A stretch of 64,000 nt of DNA. It comes from Thiosocius sp963759055. Lineage in GTDB: Bacteria > Pseudomonadota > Gammaproteobacteria > Chromatiales > Chromatiaceae. The position numbers and the translations under genes were made by a program. The stretch is taken from the NCBI GenBank assembly GCA_963759055.1, contig CAVWYD010000002.1, positions 186,001 to 250,000 on the forward strand, in the 5' to 3' direction. The first letter of the stretch is position 1. Each line of letters begins with the position of its first letter. The notes under the pieces were generated by a model, which made no database searches, was not told the DNA's origin, and was given only the letters and a program-made list of their open reading frames with translations. Of this stretch, positions 36,009 through 45,631 are shown piece by piece.

Positions 36009-36170
36009 AAGGAACCTCTGAATAAGTCTGGCCGAAGAGATCGGCGATTGGAATTTGTCCATTCGAGGCGCAAATCGCACGTAATAGCCAGCTATTGCGA
36101 AGATTTGTAACGAAGAAGGGGCGAATTGCGACGCCGAGATCGAGGGTCATGACTTGTTCGGAGGTTCCTT
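36009..36170. mobile_element. MITE-like element (162 bp)
   Basis: Terminal inverted repeats AAGGAACCTCTGAA (36009-36022) and TTCGGAGGTTCCTT (36157-36170) match at 13 of 14 positions. The interior has no coding frame. It lies just upstream of pabB. The ends resemble those of insertion-sequence-derived mini elements in sulfur and nitrifying proteobacteria. No clear target duplication is visible. Confidence 0.65.
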
Positions 36171-36387
36171 AATGCCATGGCGCAATCAACGCACCTCTCG
36201 AATTGCCTTTAACAAACAATGAACCCCGGGGCAGGCAATCGATGGTCCTGCCCTGCGCAGAATACCGCTGTCCGCGCGAAAGAGGCAGACAGCAAAAAGC
36301 CGACACCGGGCACGACCCCGGCGTCGGCCAGCTAGCTACGCTGGCGGAAATCCGTCCCACCATTGAACAGGTGAGAGGCCCTCCGGA

Positions 36388-36999
36388 CTAGAACAGATCG
36401 AGCACAACCTCGGCACGGCGGTTCGGTGCCAGGCAATTGACCAGCGCCGCCCCGCGGACACCTTCGCAGCCGACCAGCGGTTGCGATTCGCCCTTGCCGG
36501 CGAGTTCGATCGACTGCGCATCGATGCCAGCGTTCTGGGTCAGATAGTCACCAACAGCACTAGCACGGCGCAGTGACAGATCCAGGTTGTATTCCTCAGC
36601 ACCGATCCGGTCGGCATGACCTGTCACCCTCGCCGACTTGATACTGCCTTTGGACTTGGCCTGCCCAACCAGCGTATCGATTGCGGCAATCGCGGTGGCA
36701 TCCAGGTCAGCACGATCGAAACCAAAGTTCACCTTTGCATCGGCAGTCGACATTGCCGGAGCCGGCGGGGCCGCCATCGGTTCGGGCGCGACAACCTCTG
36801 CCACCTTGCCATCACAGCCGATAATGGCCATAGCCGGCTGCCAGAACCCGGTGTGTAAACACTCTCCAGAGCCACTACGCCAGACTGAATCACCTTTTGC
36901 GTTCCAGTATCCGTCCGCGACCTGCGCCTGCGCCTGCGATACAGCGAGCAGAGACACCGCCGCAGCGGCCAGGTATGTTGCGCGAATTTTTATTTTCAT
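36388..36999 (-). CDS. OmpA family outer-membrane lipoprotein-like protein (203 aa)
   Basis: A signal peptide (TYLAAAAVSLLAVSQAQA) is followed by a short domain with two Cys and a Pro/Ala hinge, then a C-terminal OmpA domain with NFGFDRADLDATAI and VTGHADRIGAEEYNLDLSLR, which binds peptidoglycan. The start at 36999 has an AGGAGG site. There is no N-terminal beta barrel. It probably links envelope to peptidoglycan. Confidence 0.92.
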   Translation of the reverse strand: MKIKIRATYLAAAAVSLLAVSQAQAQVADGYWNAKGDSVWRSGSGECLHTGFWQPAMAIIGCDGKVAEVVAPEPMAAPPAPAMSTADAKVNFGFDRADLDATAIAAIDTLVGQAKSKGSIKSARVTGHADRIGAEEYNLDLSLRRASAVGDYLTQNAGIDAQSIELAGKGESQPLVGCEGVRGAALVNCLAPNRRAEVVLDLF

Positions 37000-37425
37000 T
37001 TCGACCTCCTCACAGATCGTTGAGCTGCCAACTGCAGCCCCTGTAGACGCCTGCATAATATTTTAGCGCGCGCGGATGTTTCAGACATTGAGACACCGCA
37101 AGGAAAAAGGCCCGAAAATCGCATGAACGAGAGTCAAAATCGGCAATAGTCGCTTTTGTTGCCACTTCTGCAGTGCACTTCGTCGGGGAGCCCGGACCCG
37201 GACCCGCCCGGCCAACCGCAGCAGGGACCCAATGCACCACTTTGGTGCGTTCAGCTGCTTTGCTGGGGCACAATCCTGCCCCCAGGCACATCGATTCGGG
37301 GCAGCCTGCCCGTCAACCATCCTCTCCCGCGCAAAAGCAATAGCATGCGACGATCAGCCGCTTCGTGGCTCAATAATTGCAGCAATCGTTCCATCACAGC
37401 GGGTAAAAAACCAGCCGACCAAAAC
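37000..37425. other. Intergenic region without a supported gene
   Basis: About 425 bases between divergent genes, with a CCGGACCCGGACCCG low-complexity stretch near 37190. The rightward frame of the glycosidase is open through part of it, but the composition there is not protein-like. Promoters of both genes should lie here. Confidence 0.45.
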
Positions 37426-39189
37426 ATGAGCACTGCGAAGCAAGACAGTCAGGCACCAGAGATTTCACCTCATCTTCCTGTGCAGGAGCGGATTCGTGCG
37501 AGGCTCGGATATCTTTACGGCAGCGAACAGGCTGCAGCGATCGAGCGCCGTATCACGCGCCTTCTGAAAACCCATCAACAGCTGCGCACACGTATCAACC
37601 ATAACCGGCTCTGGTCGCACGATGACGTGGTCCTGATCACCTATGGCGACAGCGTGCAGTCAGCAGCTCAACCGCCGCTGCAATCGCTGCATACCTTCTT
37701 GAAGGAGCATCTGAGCGATGCCTTCAGCATGATCCACATCCTGCCTTTCTTTCCCTGGAGTTCGGATGACGGGTTTTCGGTCACTGACTTTCGTGCGGTG
37801 AAAGATGAACTCGGTACCTGGCAGGATATCCGGCGACTTTCGGAAGACTTCGACCTCGCGATCGATCTCGTCCTCAATCACTGCTCGCGCGAAAACCTGT
37901 GGGTCGTGGATTACATTTCCGGCGATGAGCCGGCCTGCAGATACTTCATCGAACTGGATCCCTCGACCAACCTTTCCATGGTCACGCGCCCGCGCAGCAC
38001 ACCGGTGCTCAGCGGTGTGCGTACCCAGGCCGGTTTGCGTCACCTTTGGACCACCTTCAGCAACGATCAGATCGATCTCAATTATGCCAACCCGGATGTC
38101 CTGATCGAGTTCATCGACATCCTCTTGTACTACATCCGGCGCGGCGCGCGCATGATAAGGCTCGACGCCGTGGCCTATCTCTGGAAAGAGGTCGGCACGC
38201 CCTGTATTCACCTGCCACAGACGCACCAGGTCGTTAAGCTGTTCCGGGACGTTCTCGAACTGGTCGAACCCGGTGCGCTGTTGATGACCGAGACCAATGT
38301 GCCGCACCAGGAAAACGTGAGCTACTTCGGCGCCGGTGACGAAGCCCATGTGATCTACCAGTTCAGTCTGCCACCGCTCCTGCTGCATGCGCTGTTTGCC
38401 GGTACGAGCACCTATCTGAATGCCTGGGCGAAAGGACTTGAGGCGTTCGAGCAGCCGCCTGGTTGTACCTACCTGAACTTCACCGCCTCACATGACGGTG
38501 TCGGACTGCGCCCGCTGGAAGGCCTGGTTCCCGCGGACATGGTGGACGCCATGCTCAACACCATGCGTGAGCGCGGCGGTTACATCTCAACCAAGTCCAA
38601 CAGCGATGGCACCGAAAGTCCCTATGAACTGAACATCAGCTATTTCGATGCCTTCCGCGAGGTGAAGGGCGATAATCGCTGGCATATCCCGATGTTCATG
38701 GTCTCGCAGATAATTTCGCTGTCTTTCAGAGGCATTCCGGCGGTCTATCTGCACTGCCTAACGGCCACGCCGAATGACACACTTGGTGTCGAGCGCAGCG
38801 GGATGACGCGCGCGGTCAATCGCCGTAAGTGGGATATGGCCGAGCTTGACTCTTTGATCTGCAACCTCGAATCAGAGACCGGACAGGTCTTCGTGCTTTA
38901 CAGCCGGCTGCTGCAGCTGCGGCGTCAGCAACCGGCATTTCATCCGGACGCCCCCCAGTATGTTCACGAATTCGACAAACGGGTGTTCTGTTTCGAACGG
39001 GTATCCCTGAATTCGAAACAGCGCATTCTGGTACTGGCCAACCTGTCATCCGAGAGTTTCGCCCTCGACCTTGGCTCACTGCCGCGGGACCTGACTCGAA
39101 GAGAGGACCTGCTGGGACTGAATGCCGCCAGGTTCGACCGCGACTCCCTGCTCCTGGAACCTTATGCCGTTTTCTGGTTTAGTCAGTGA
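37426..39189 (+). CDS. GH13_18 glucosylglycerate/sucrose phosphorylase (587 aa)
   Basis: An alpha-amylase-fold phosphorylase. Conserved region II RMIRLDAVAYLWKEVGTPC has the nucleophile Asp; LLMTETNVPHQENVSYFG has the acid/base Glu; FTASHDGVGLRPLEG has the third acidic residue. This pattern is the GH13_18 subfamily, which includes sucrose phosphorylase and glucosylglycerate phosphorylase. The next two genes encode a phosphoglycerate-glucoside phosphatase and synthase, so glucosylglycerate phosphorylase is the better call, by context. The start at 37426 (MSTAKQDSQ) is approximate; no strong ribosome site is visible. Confidence 0.82.
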   Translation: MSTAKQDSQAPEISPHLPVQERIRARLGYLYGSEQAAAIERRITRLLKTHQQLRTRINHNRLWSHDDVVLITYGDSVQSAAQPPLQSLHTFLKEHLSDAFSMIHILPFFPWSSDDGFSVTDFRAVKDELGTWQDIRRLSEDFDLAIDLVLNHCSRENLWVVDYISGDEPACRYFIELDPSTNLSMVTRPRSTPVLSGVRTQAGLRHLWTTFSNDQIDLNYANPDVLIEFIDILLYYIRRGARMIRLDAVAYLWKEVGTPCIHLPQTHQVVKLFRDVLELVEPGALLMTETNVPHQENVSYFGAGDEAHVIYQFSLPPLLLHALFAGTSTYLNAWAKGLEAFEQPPGCTYLNFTASHDGVGLRPLEGLVPADMVDAMLNTMRERGGYISTKSNSDGTESPYELNISYFDAFREVKGDNRWHIPMFMVSQIISLSFRGIPAVYLHCLTATPNDTLGVERSGMTRAVNRRKWDMAELDSLICNLESETGQVFVLYSRLLQLRRQQPAFHPDAPQYVHEFDKRVFCFERVSLNSKQRILVLANLSSESFALDLGSLPRDLTRREDLLGLNAARFDRDSLLLEPYAVFWFSQ

Positions 39190-39193
39190 AACC

Positions 39194-40039
39194 ATGAAGA
39201 CGCCACCAGTGATCATCTTCACCGATCTTGACGGCACCCTGCTCGACCACCATGACTACAGCTTCGATGCCGCGATTCCAGCGCTCCAGGCCGTTCGCTC
39301 ACGAGGTGTGCCTTTGATTCTGGCCACCAGCAAGACCCTGGCAGAGATCAGGCCGATAAATCAGGCACTGGAAAACCCTCAACCGGCCATCATCGAAAAC
39401 GGCTGCGCCCTGTGCTTTCCGCTCGATAGAGACTACCCGTTCGATATCCCTGAACACGTGCAGATCGGAGACTACGCAGTGGTATGTTACTCCCCACCGT
39501 ATGCGCAGATCCGACAGTTCATCGAGCAACAACGCGCAAGCCGGCATTGGCGACTGCGCGGCTTCGATGATATGAGCGCTGCCGAGGTGGCGGAATCGAC
39601 CGGACTCGGCGAATACCAGGCACACAACGCAAAACGCCGTTTGTGCAGCGAGCCCTTCCTTTGGCATGACAGCGAAGAAAACCTGAAACAGTTCATAGTG
39701 GCCGCCGATGCGGCAGGCCTTGGCGTCACCCGGGGCGGACGCTTCTGGCATCTGATGGGTCGATCGAGCAAGGCACAGGCAATCGATACCATGCGCAATC
39801 TGTATGCTGCGGACAACAACAGCCCGGCTACGGTAATCGCCCTGGGAGACAGCGAGAACGACAGGGGCATGTTGCAGCGCGCGGACATCGCCGTGGTGAT
39901 CAAGCGCCATGACGGAACCCACCTGGACTGCCATGGATTGAAACAGACGCTGTTCACCCAACAGCAGGGGCCGGCGGGCTGGAATTCCGCGATCCTGCAG
40001 ATATTGACAGAGTTGGGTTTAGCAAACCCGCAAAGCTGA
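39194..40039 (+). CDS. Glucosyl/mannosyl-3-phosphoglycerate phosphatase (HAD)
   Basis: HAD motif I in IIFTDLDGTLLDHHDYSFDA, motif II in LILATSKTLAEI and the late motif ALGDSENDRGMLQRAD. This is the mannosyl-3-phosphoglycerate phosphatase family (MpgP/GpgP-like), which removes phosphate from glucosyl- or mannosyl-3-phosphoglycerate to yield the compatible solute. It starts five bases after the phosphorylase gene, so the genes form an operon. Confidence 0.88.
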   Translation: MKTPPVIIFTDLDGTLLDHHDYSFDAAIPALQAVRSRGVPLILATSKTLAEIRPINQALENPQPAIIENGCALCFPLDRDYPFDIPEHVQIGDYAVVCYSPPYAQIRQFIEQQRASRHWRLRGFDDMSAAEVAESTGLGEYQAHNAKRRLCSEPFLWHDSEENLKQFIVAADAAGLGVTRGGRFWHLMGRSSKAQAIDTMRNLYAADNNSPATVIALGDSENDRGMLQRADIAVVIKRHDGTHLDCHGLKQTLFTQQQGPAGWNSAILQILTELGLANPQS

Positions 40040-40051
40040 GGAGACAGAACC

Positions 40052-41257
40052 GTGGACTTCTTTCAAAACGGGACCATCACCACGTTGCACAAGCTGTGTC
40101 GGCGCCCGATCGATGAGATGGAGGCCGAACTTAAACAGTTTTCGGCCGAACGTCCGATGGCGCTGATACTGCCGAGCCTGTACTCCGAACTGGAAGGCGC
40201 GGCCCTGCCGAAGATCGTCGAGGAACTCAAGAAAGCCAGCTATATCTCTGACATCATCGTCGGCCTCGATCAGGCAGACGAAAAGCAGTTCGCACATGCC
40301 AGAGAGTTCTTTTCCGGTCTGCCGCAGAGTGTCCATATCCTGTGGAATGACGGCCCCTGGCTGCGCGAGATCGACGCCCAGCTGCAATCCCAGAACCTGG
40401 CACCCACTCAGGCGGGCAAGGGACGCAACGTCTGGTACTGCATGGGATACGCCCTGGCGCTCGACCATATCGAGGCCATTGCGCTGCACGACTGCGACAT
40501 ACTGACCTACGATCGCAGCCTGCCGGCAAGACTTTTATACCCGGTGGCCAATCCGGCATTCAGTTTCGACTTCTGCAAAGGCTATTACTCGCGCATCAAT
40601 GGCGACAAGCTGAGCGGTCGCGCCACACGCCTGCTTGTCACACCCTTGCTGCGGGCACTCAAAAAGGTCGTCGGCCAGATGGACTACCTCGAGTTCATGG
40701 ACAGCTTCCGTTACCCGCTGTCGGGCGAATTCTCGCTCAGCCGGGACTTCATCAGGATACTGCGCATCCCGAGCGACTGGGGCCTGGAGATTGGCGTGCT
40801 GTCGGAGGTATACCGAACCCTGTCCCGCAACAGCGTGTGTCAGGTGGACATCGCAGACCAGTATGACCACAAGCACCAGGACCTCTCTGAAGATGACGCC
40901 AGCAAAGGGCTGTCCAGAATGAGCGTGGAGATTGCCAAATCCCTGTACCGCAAGCTTGCCACCGAAGGCGTCACGCTCTCGAGCGAGGACTTCCGCTCGA
41001 TCAAGGCGGCCTACTACCGCATCGCCCTCGACTCGACAGAGCAATACTTCTACGACGCCAAGATCAACGGCCTCAAATACGACCGCCACACCGAAGAGGG
41101 CAGCATCGAACTGTTTGCGCAAAGCGTCATGTCCGCGGGCGAAATCTTCCTCAGCAACCCGATGGAGTCGCCCTTCATCCCCAACTGGAACCGGGTGCAC
41201 GACGCCTTCCCAAACATCTGCCAGCAATTGCTGCAGGCCGTGGCAGCAGATGCCTGA
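40052..41257 (+). CDS. Glucosyl-3-phosphoglycerate synthase-like glycosyltransferase (401 aa)
   Basis: A GT-A glycosyltransferase with IALHDCDILTYDRS, the Asp-x-Asp-type metal site (DCD), and an early substrate region LPSLYSELEGAALPKIVEEL. It fits the GT81 glucosyl-3-phosphoglycerate synthase family, which joins a sugar nucleotide and 3-phosphoglycerate. The start is GTG at 40052 behind GAGGAGA. Third gene of the glucosylglycerate operon. Sugar donor (GDP- or UDP-glucose) is not readable. Confidence 0.85.
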   Translation: MDFFQNGTITTLHKLCRRPIDEMEAELKQFSAERPMALILPSLYSELEGAALPKIVEELKKASYISDIIVGLDQADEKQFAHAREFFSGLPQSVHILWNDGPWLREIDAQLQSQNLAPTQAGKGRNVWYCMGYALALDHIEAIALHDCDILTYDRSLPARLLYPVANPAFSFDFCKGYYSRINGDKLSGRATRLLVTPLLRALKKVVGQMDYLEFMDSFRYPLSGEFSLSRDFIRILRIPSDWGLEIGVLSEVYRTLSRNSVCQVDIADQYDHKHQDLSEDDASKGLSRMSVEIAKSLYRKLATEGVTLSSEDFRSIKAAYYRIALDSTEQYFYDAKINGLKYDRHTEEGSIELFAQSVMSAGEIFLSNPMESPFIPNWNRVHDAFPNICQQLLQAVAADA

Positions 41258-41291
41258 GCGCCGAGACGGTCGAGCCGCGAAAGTGAATTCT

Positions 41292-41400
41292 CCACCGGCT
41301 AAAGCCGGTGGCTTCGAGTGACGGCTGGAAGCCGGGGATCGATCGGCCGTTCGGCCGATTGTCCCCTCTCCCAAAGATGAGAGAGGGTTAGGGTGAGGGG
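41292..41400. repeat. Two intergenic repeat units after the glucosylglycerate operon
   Basis: A hairpin CCACCGGCTAAAGCCGGTGG (41292-41311) and a second palindromic unit, CCCCTCTCCCAAAG then GAGAGGGTTAGGGTGAGGGG (41363-41400). Both motifs are of types that recur in intergenic regions of many proteobacteria. They may act as mRNA 3' stabilisers or terminators of the operon. Confidence 0.7.
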
Positions 41401-41729
41401 TGAATCATCCCGCGATCGGGCTCCCCATTCACCCTCGCCCAATTTCAGCGTGTCACACCGAACAATGCCGAACCATTCCCATCCGCCGGCATCACCCCAA
41501 AACAGAAGTTGGCCCTCGCAGCCTAACCTCCACTTCTGGCGTCGGCTAAAAATGGGAGGATTACCGATTGTTAGATGTTTAGCCAAGCCGAGAGCTGCTG
41601 CATATACTGAGAGGGTCTGCGTCTGCTTTTACGGCGCCCGGGCTATTTTCGGACCGGGGCCGCCAGAAGTCTGAACGCACCTTTTGCACTTGTATCCCCG
41701 GGTATTCCGGCCGTTGGAGAATCAGCAGC
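41401..41729. other. Intergenic region without a supported gene
   Basis: About 330 bases, moderately GC-rich, between the repeat units and the pterin dehydratase gene. No gene or RNA was recognised. Confidence 0.4.
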
Positions 41730-42116
41730 ATGAGCGACTGGCGAAAGTTGACAGCAGATCAGGCCTACACGGCGGAGCAGATCCGGCAGCGCCTGGCTGA
41801 GGAACTGCCTCACTGGTACTACGAAGACGGCTGGATCAAGCGCCGGTACAGGACCCATGGCTGGAAAGGCACCCTGATGGTGGTCAACGCCATCGGACAC
41901 CTTTCCGAAGCCGCCTTCCACCACCCGGACCTGTCCGTGTCCTATGCGCTGGTGGTCGTGGAGCTGATGACGCATTCTTCGAAAGGTGTCACCAACAAGG
42001 ACTTTGCCCTGGCAAAAAAAATCGAGCAGGTGATTCAATGGCAGCCGGGGCAGGAGGGTGAAGGCCTGGATGGCATCCCTGCCGAAGCGCGTTTTGCATA
42101 CATCAAATACGACTGA
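41730..42116 (+). CDS. 4a-hydroxytetrahydrobiopterin dehydratase
   Basis: Pterin-4-alpha-carbinolamine dehydratase. The signature is HLSEAAFHHPDLSVSYALVV followed by ELMTHSSKGVTNKDFALAKK, with catalytic His residues in the AxHHP and TH positions. It recycles oxidised pterin cofactors. It is a single gene with no aromatic amino acid hydroxylase beside it. Confidence 0.93.
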   Translation: MSDWRKLTADQAYTAEQIRQRLAEELPHWYYEDGWIKRRYRTHGWKGTLMVVNAIGHLSEAAFHHPDLSVSYALVVVELMTHSSKGVTNKDFALAKKIEQVIQWQPGQEGEGLDGIPAEARFAYIKYD

Positions 42117-42160
42117 GAAACAGCAAACGCCCAAGCCAGCCCCAGGCTCGAAAGACGTTG

Positions 42161-42460
42161 TTATTCCTTCCTGAACTTCTGAATGTAGTCCGCGTAGTTC
42201 CCGATGTAATCATCGATGTTTTCTACCAGCATCTCCCGGAACTTCTCGGTGAAATATCTTACTGCCTCTTCCCTGTCTTCTTTCATCTCCGCAACATCTT
42301 CTGCGGCTGAAGCAACTATGAAGGCAGTGAATCTGGTCGACGCATAGAGCAGCGAAGCATTTACCTTGTCGTTATTTGCATTCTTACGCTGCTCGTTCGC
42401 AAGGTGAATAAACGCATCAGCCCTGACACGGAATTCCTTATCGGTCTGCTCGTTGCTCAT
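42161..42460 (-). CDS. DUF3144 family protein (99 aa)
   Basis: An all-helical small protein with FIHLANEQRKNANNDKVNAS, LLYASTRFTAFIVASAAEDV and REMLVENIDDYIGNYADY, the DUF3144 pattern. A GAGAG site lies before the ATG. The family is common in gammaproteobacteria and its function is unknown. Confidence 0.85.
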   Translation of the reverse strand: MSNEQTDKEFRVRADAFIHLANEQRKNANNDKVNASLLYASTRFTAFIVASAAEDVAEMKEDREEAVRYFTEKFREMLVENIDDYIGNYADYIQKFRKE

Positions 42461-42538
42461 AGCTCTCTTCTTTATTGATGACCGTCGATTTCGCAGCTGA
42501 CGCCAGCAACTGAGGCTTCGCCCTGGCCGACGACAGGC

Positions 42539-44968
42539 TCAGCCCTGGATCACACCACTGGACGAATAACGCTGGCGCAAGGTCGTCCATTCGAACAACC
42601 GCATCTGCACCCGCCCGTTGCAGCTGTTTGGCGGGTAAAGACCTTCGGCATCCGGCGCGCCGGCGGTCATGCCAGTCATCCTTGCCATCACCTGGTCTGC
42701 ATGTCTCGCCGCGTAGACCTGGAATTCGCCACGCGCCGCGGCCTCGCGCACCTCCTCACGCAGCATCAGGTCACCGATATTGGCTTCGGGAATGATGACG
42801 CCCTGCCGGCCTGTCAGACCACGTGCCTTGCAGATTTCGAAGAAACCCTCGATCTTTTCATTCACCGCGCCGATCGCCTGCACCTGCCCATGCTGATTGA
42901 CCGATCCGGTAACCGCCAGCGACTGATCGATTGACAGATCACCGATCGCCGACAATAGCGCGCATAGTTCACCCAAGGAGGCACTGTCACCCTCCACCTC
43001 CCCGTAGGACTGCTCGAATACCAGGCTCGCAGTAACTGACAAAGGCTGGTGGCGGGCATACCGGTTGGCCAGGTAGGCCGAAAGGATCATCACACCCTTG
43101 CTGTGGATGGCCCCGCTCAGGTCGGCCTCGCTCTGGATATCGATGACTTCGCCTCCGCCCATGCGCGCCGTGGCACTTATGCGCGCAGGGCTGCCAAAGG
43201 CATGATCACCCGCCTCGATGACCACCAGAGCATTGACCTGTCCGAGCTGGCGGCCCCGGGTATCGATCAGCAGCGTGCCGCGCAGGATAGCCTCGTGCAA
43301 GCGGGTGCGGTATTGGTCAATGCGGCGGATCTGGGCGTCTATTGCCTGTTGCACCTGGCCCGCATCGATCCTCTCGGCGCCGGCCCGGGTGGCAAAATGA
43401 TCAGCCTCCTGCAACAGTTCAGTGAGGCTGCCCAGGTGCAGCGACAGCTTTTCGCCATCGTGTGCCCGACGCGCTGCCCAGTCGATCAGGCGGGCAACGC
43501 CGTCACGACTCACCGGGAGCAATGACTCACGCTGCTGCAAGGTGGCAATCAGCTGGGCATAGGCCATCTCCTGCCCGTCGCCGCGCGGCATGTCCTCACT
43601 GAAATCCACCACCACCTTGAACAGTGGGCCGAAGTCGGGGTCGTAGGCCTTGAGCAGATAGTAAAACTGCCGATCCCCCACCAGGGCCACCTTGAGGTCC
43701 AACGGAATCGGCTCGGGTTCGAGCGATACCGTACCCATCAGACCGACCAGCCGTTCCACCGGCTCGATGCGGATCTCCTCACCATTCAGCGCCCGCTTGA
43801 GGGCACCCCAGGCAAAGGGGTGCACCAGAAGCTTATCGACGTCCAGGACGAGGTAACCCCCGTTGGCGCGATGCAGTGCACCTGGCCTGATCAGCGTGAA
43901 ATCGGTCGACAGCGTCCCCATGTGCGCAACATGTTCAATGCGCCCGACCAGATTCTGGTAATTGGGATTGTCCTCGAACACCACGGGGGCACCCTGGGCG
44001 TCGCTGTTGTCGACCAGCAGATTGACCCTGTAGCGGGTGAAGCGTGGGTCACCCGCCTCCGGGGTCTCGCCATCGCCCTCGGCACGAAACAATGCGCCGT
44101 TCTCCACCACATCGGCACCCACTGCCGCCAGATAATCGAGCACGGCCGGCAGGCCCTCGTATCCGGGCTCCAGTTCGTGCAGCAGCTGACCGACGGTCAG
44201 TTCGGTGACCTCCGCATCGAGTTGGCGTATCCGCTGTCGCAGCTCACGCTGCCACATCGGCACATGGCCCAATGCGGCGCGCAGCTCCTGCCTGAGTGCG
44301 TCCATCTCCTGCTCCAGGCGCTCCTTGACGTCGTCGTCCAGGGCGTCGAATTCAGACTGACTGAGCACCTTGCCCTTCTTTGACGGTGCCAGCGTGTAGC
44401 CCGTGGGGGTGGAGAGCAGGACGATGTCCTGCTCCGCCGCCCGATGGCCGATATCGGCGGCGACATCGTCTTCGCGTTTCTTGAACGCATCCTGGATCTC
44501 CTGCAGGCGACTGCGGTACTCGTCACTCTGAAAAGCGGCCGGCAGCGCAGTAAGCAGATCCTCGACAAGGCGCCGCATATCGTCGCGCAGACGGGCGCCC
44601 CGCCCCGCCGGCAGTGCCAGCGCATGCGGTCGGTCGGGTTTATCGAAATCAGCCACATGGCACCAGTCAGACGGGACCGGCTGGGTACCCGCGCGCGCGG
44701 ACAGGGCATGGGTCAGGAGGTGGTGTCGACCTACGCCGGCCGAACCCATCACGTACAGGTTGTAACCACTGCGCGTGATACCGGTGCCAAATTCGATAGC
44801 CTCCAGCACCCGGTCCTGTCCCAGAGGTTTTTCCTGCGGCTGCAGCTCAGTAGTGTCGGCGAAGTCCAGCGACTCAGGCTCGCATGCATGGACCAGCCGA
44901 TCCGCCGCAAGCGGCACAAGATCCGGCGAGCCCGAAAATTCGGGGCCCGCCAGCGATTCATCGTTCAT
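42539..44968 (-). CDS. Lon-like ATP-dependent protease, AAA_32 type (809 aa)
   Basis: Walker A-like YVMGSAGVGRHHLLTHAL is atypical (no Lys), as in the LonB/AAA_32 group. The C-terminal Lon protease domain has VEGDSASLGELCALLSAIGD with catalytic Ser and GAVNEKIEGFFEICKARGL with catalytic Lys. A central coiled-coil separates the two. Its ATG at 44968 overlaps the stop of the host-attachment gene. Soluble cytoplasmic protease related to E. coli YcbZ; the missing Walker Lys suggests altered ATP use. Confidence 0.9.
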   Translation of the reverse strand: MNDESLAGPEFSGSPDLVPLAADRLVHACEPESLDFADTTELQPQEKPLGQDRVLEAIEFGTGITRSGYNLYVMGSAGVGRHHLLTHALSARAGTQPVPSDWCHVADFDKPDRPHALALPAGRGARLRDDMRRLVEDLLTALPAAFQSDEYRSRLQEIQDAFKKREDDVAADIGHRAAEQDIVLLSTPTGYTLAPSKKGKVLSQSEFDALDDDVKERLEQEMDALRQELRAALGHVPMWQRELRQRIRQLDAEVTELTVGQLLHELEPGYEGLPAVLDYLAAVGADVVENGALFRAEGDGETPEAGDPRFTRYRVNLLVDNSDAQGAPVVFEDNPNYQNLVGRIEHVAHMGTLSTDFTLIRPGALHRANGGYLVLDVDKLLVHPFAWGALKRALNGEEIRIEPVERLVGLMGTVSLEPEPIPLDLKVALVGDRQFYYLLKAYDPDFGPLFKVVVDFSEDMPRGDGQEMAYAQLIATLQQRESLLPVSRDGVARLIDWAARRAHDGEKLSLHLGSLTELLQEADHFATRAGAERIDAGQVQQAIDAQIRRIDQYRTRLHEAILRGTLLIDTRGRQLGQVNALVVIEAGDHAFGSPARISATARMGGGEVIDIQSEADLSGAIHSKGVMILSAYLANRYARHQPLSVTASLVFEQSYGEVEGDSASLGELCALLSAIGDLSIDQSLAVTGSVNQHGQVQAIGAVNEKIEGFFEICKARGLTGRQGVIIPEANIGDLMLREEVREAAARGEFQVYAARHADQVMARMTGMTAGAPDAEGLYPPNSCNGRVQMRLFEWTTLRQRYSSSGVIQG

Positions 44969-45399
44969 AGATATTCGGGCAACTGCGCACGGATTCGATC
45001 AGGCGCCTCCCTGCTCAGGTCTTTCGAGATCTCGTCGCTGATCAGGCCGCGCAGCGCATCCGACTGGTGCTTGCGCAACAGGCCCAGGAATCCGGGTGCC
45101 GCCATCACGTAAAGCTTGGCGAAGGTCTTGCCGGTCCGGCCCTTCTCAAGATGTTTGCACACCTCGGCCGCGAAGCGGTTCGCAGCCTCATGCTTGGCCC
45201 CATTGGCCGTGTTGTAGCCATGGCTGGAGCCGCCGCCGTTACTGTCACGACCACCACGGTCGCTCACCAGGTCACCTTCGTGCAGGCGGGCTTCGGGATT
45301 GCTCAGGGTTTCGATTTCGTTCAATGGACCGGCGGGTTTCTCGGCAGTAAAAACGCGGGCACGACTGGCGTCCGCGACGACAACACAGATATTGCTCAT
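44965..45399 (-). CDS. Host-attachment-type protein (144 aa)
   Basis: An N-terminal NICVVVADASRARVFTAEKP, a Gly-rich loop SDRGGRDSNGGGSSHG, then KTFAKLYVMAAPGFLGLLRK, the pattern of the Host_attach family (PF10116). These are named after Agrobacterium attachment work but have an eRF1/translation-factor-like fold. The start at 45399 follows GAGGAGG. Coupled to the Lon-like gene. Confidence 0.88.
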   Translation of the reverse strand: MSNICVVVADASRARVFTAEKPAGPLNEIETLSNPEARLHEGDLVSDRGGRDSNGGGSSHGYNTANGAKHEAANRFAAEVCKHLEKGRTGKTFAKLYVMAAPGFLGLLRKHQSDALRGLISDEISKDLSREAPDRIRAQLPEYL

Positions 45400-45631
45400 A
45401 CTTGCCTCCTCGTTTCCAGGATACGGCTGGCGCGCGCGCACCGGCTTAAAGCGCCAGACAGTCACTGACACTATCCTACATTTACCAGCATAAGTGCAGC
45501 ACCCTCGCCGATGTGAGTGGTTTCCGAGGCTTGATTGATGATCGACAACTATCGCTGGAGCGGGCGAAGAAACGCCGGAATCGTGAAAAATCCGCTCAAA
45601 CCGCCATATAGATGCGACAAAACGGTCGGCC

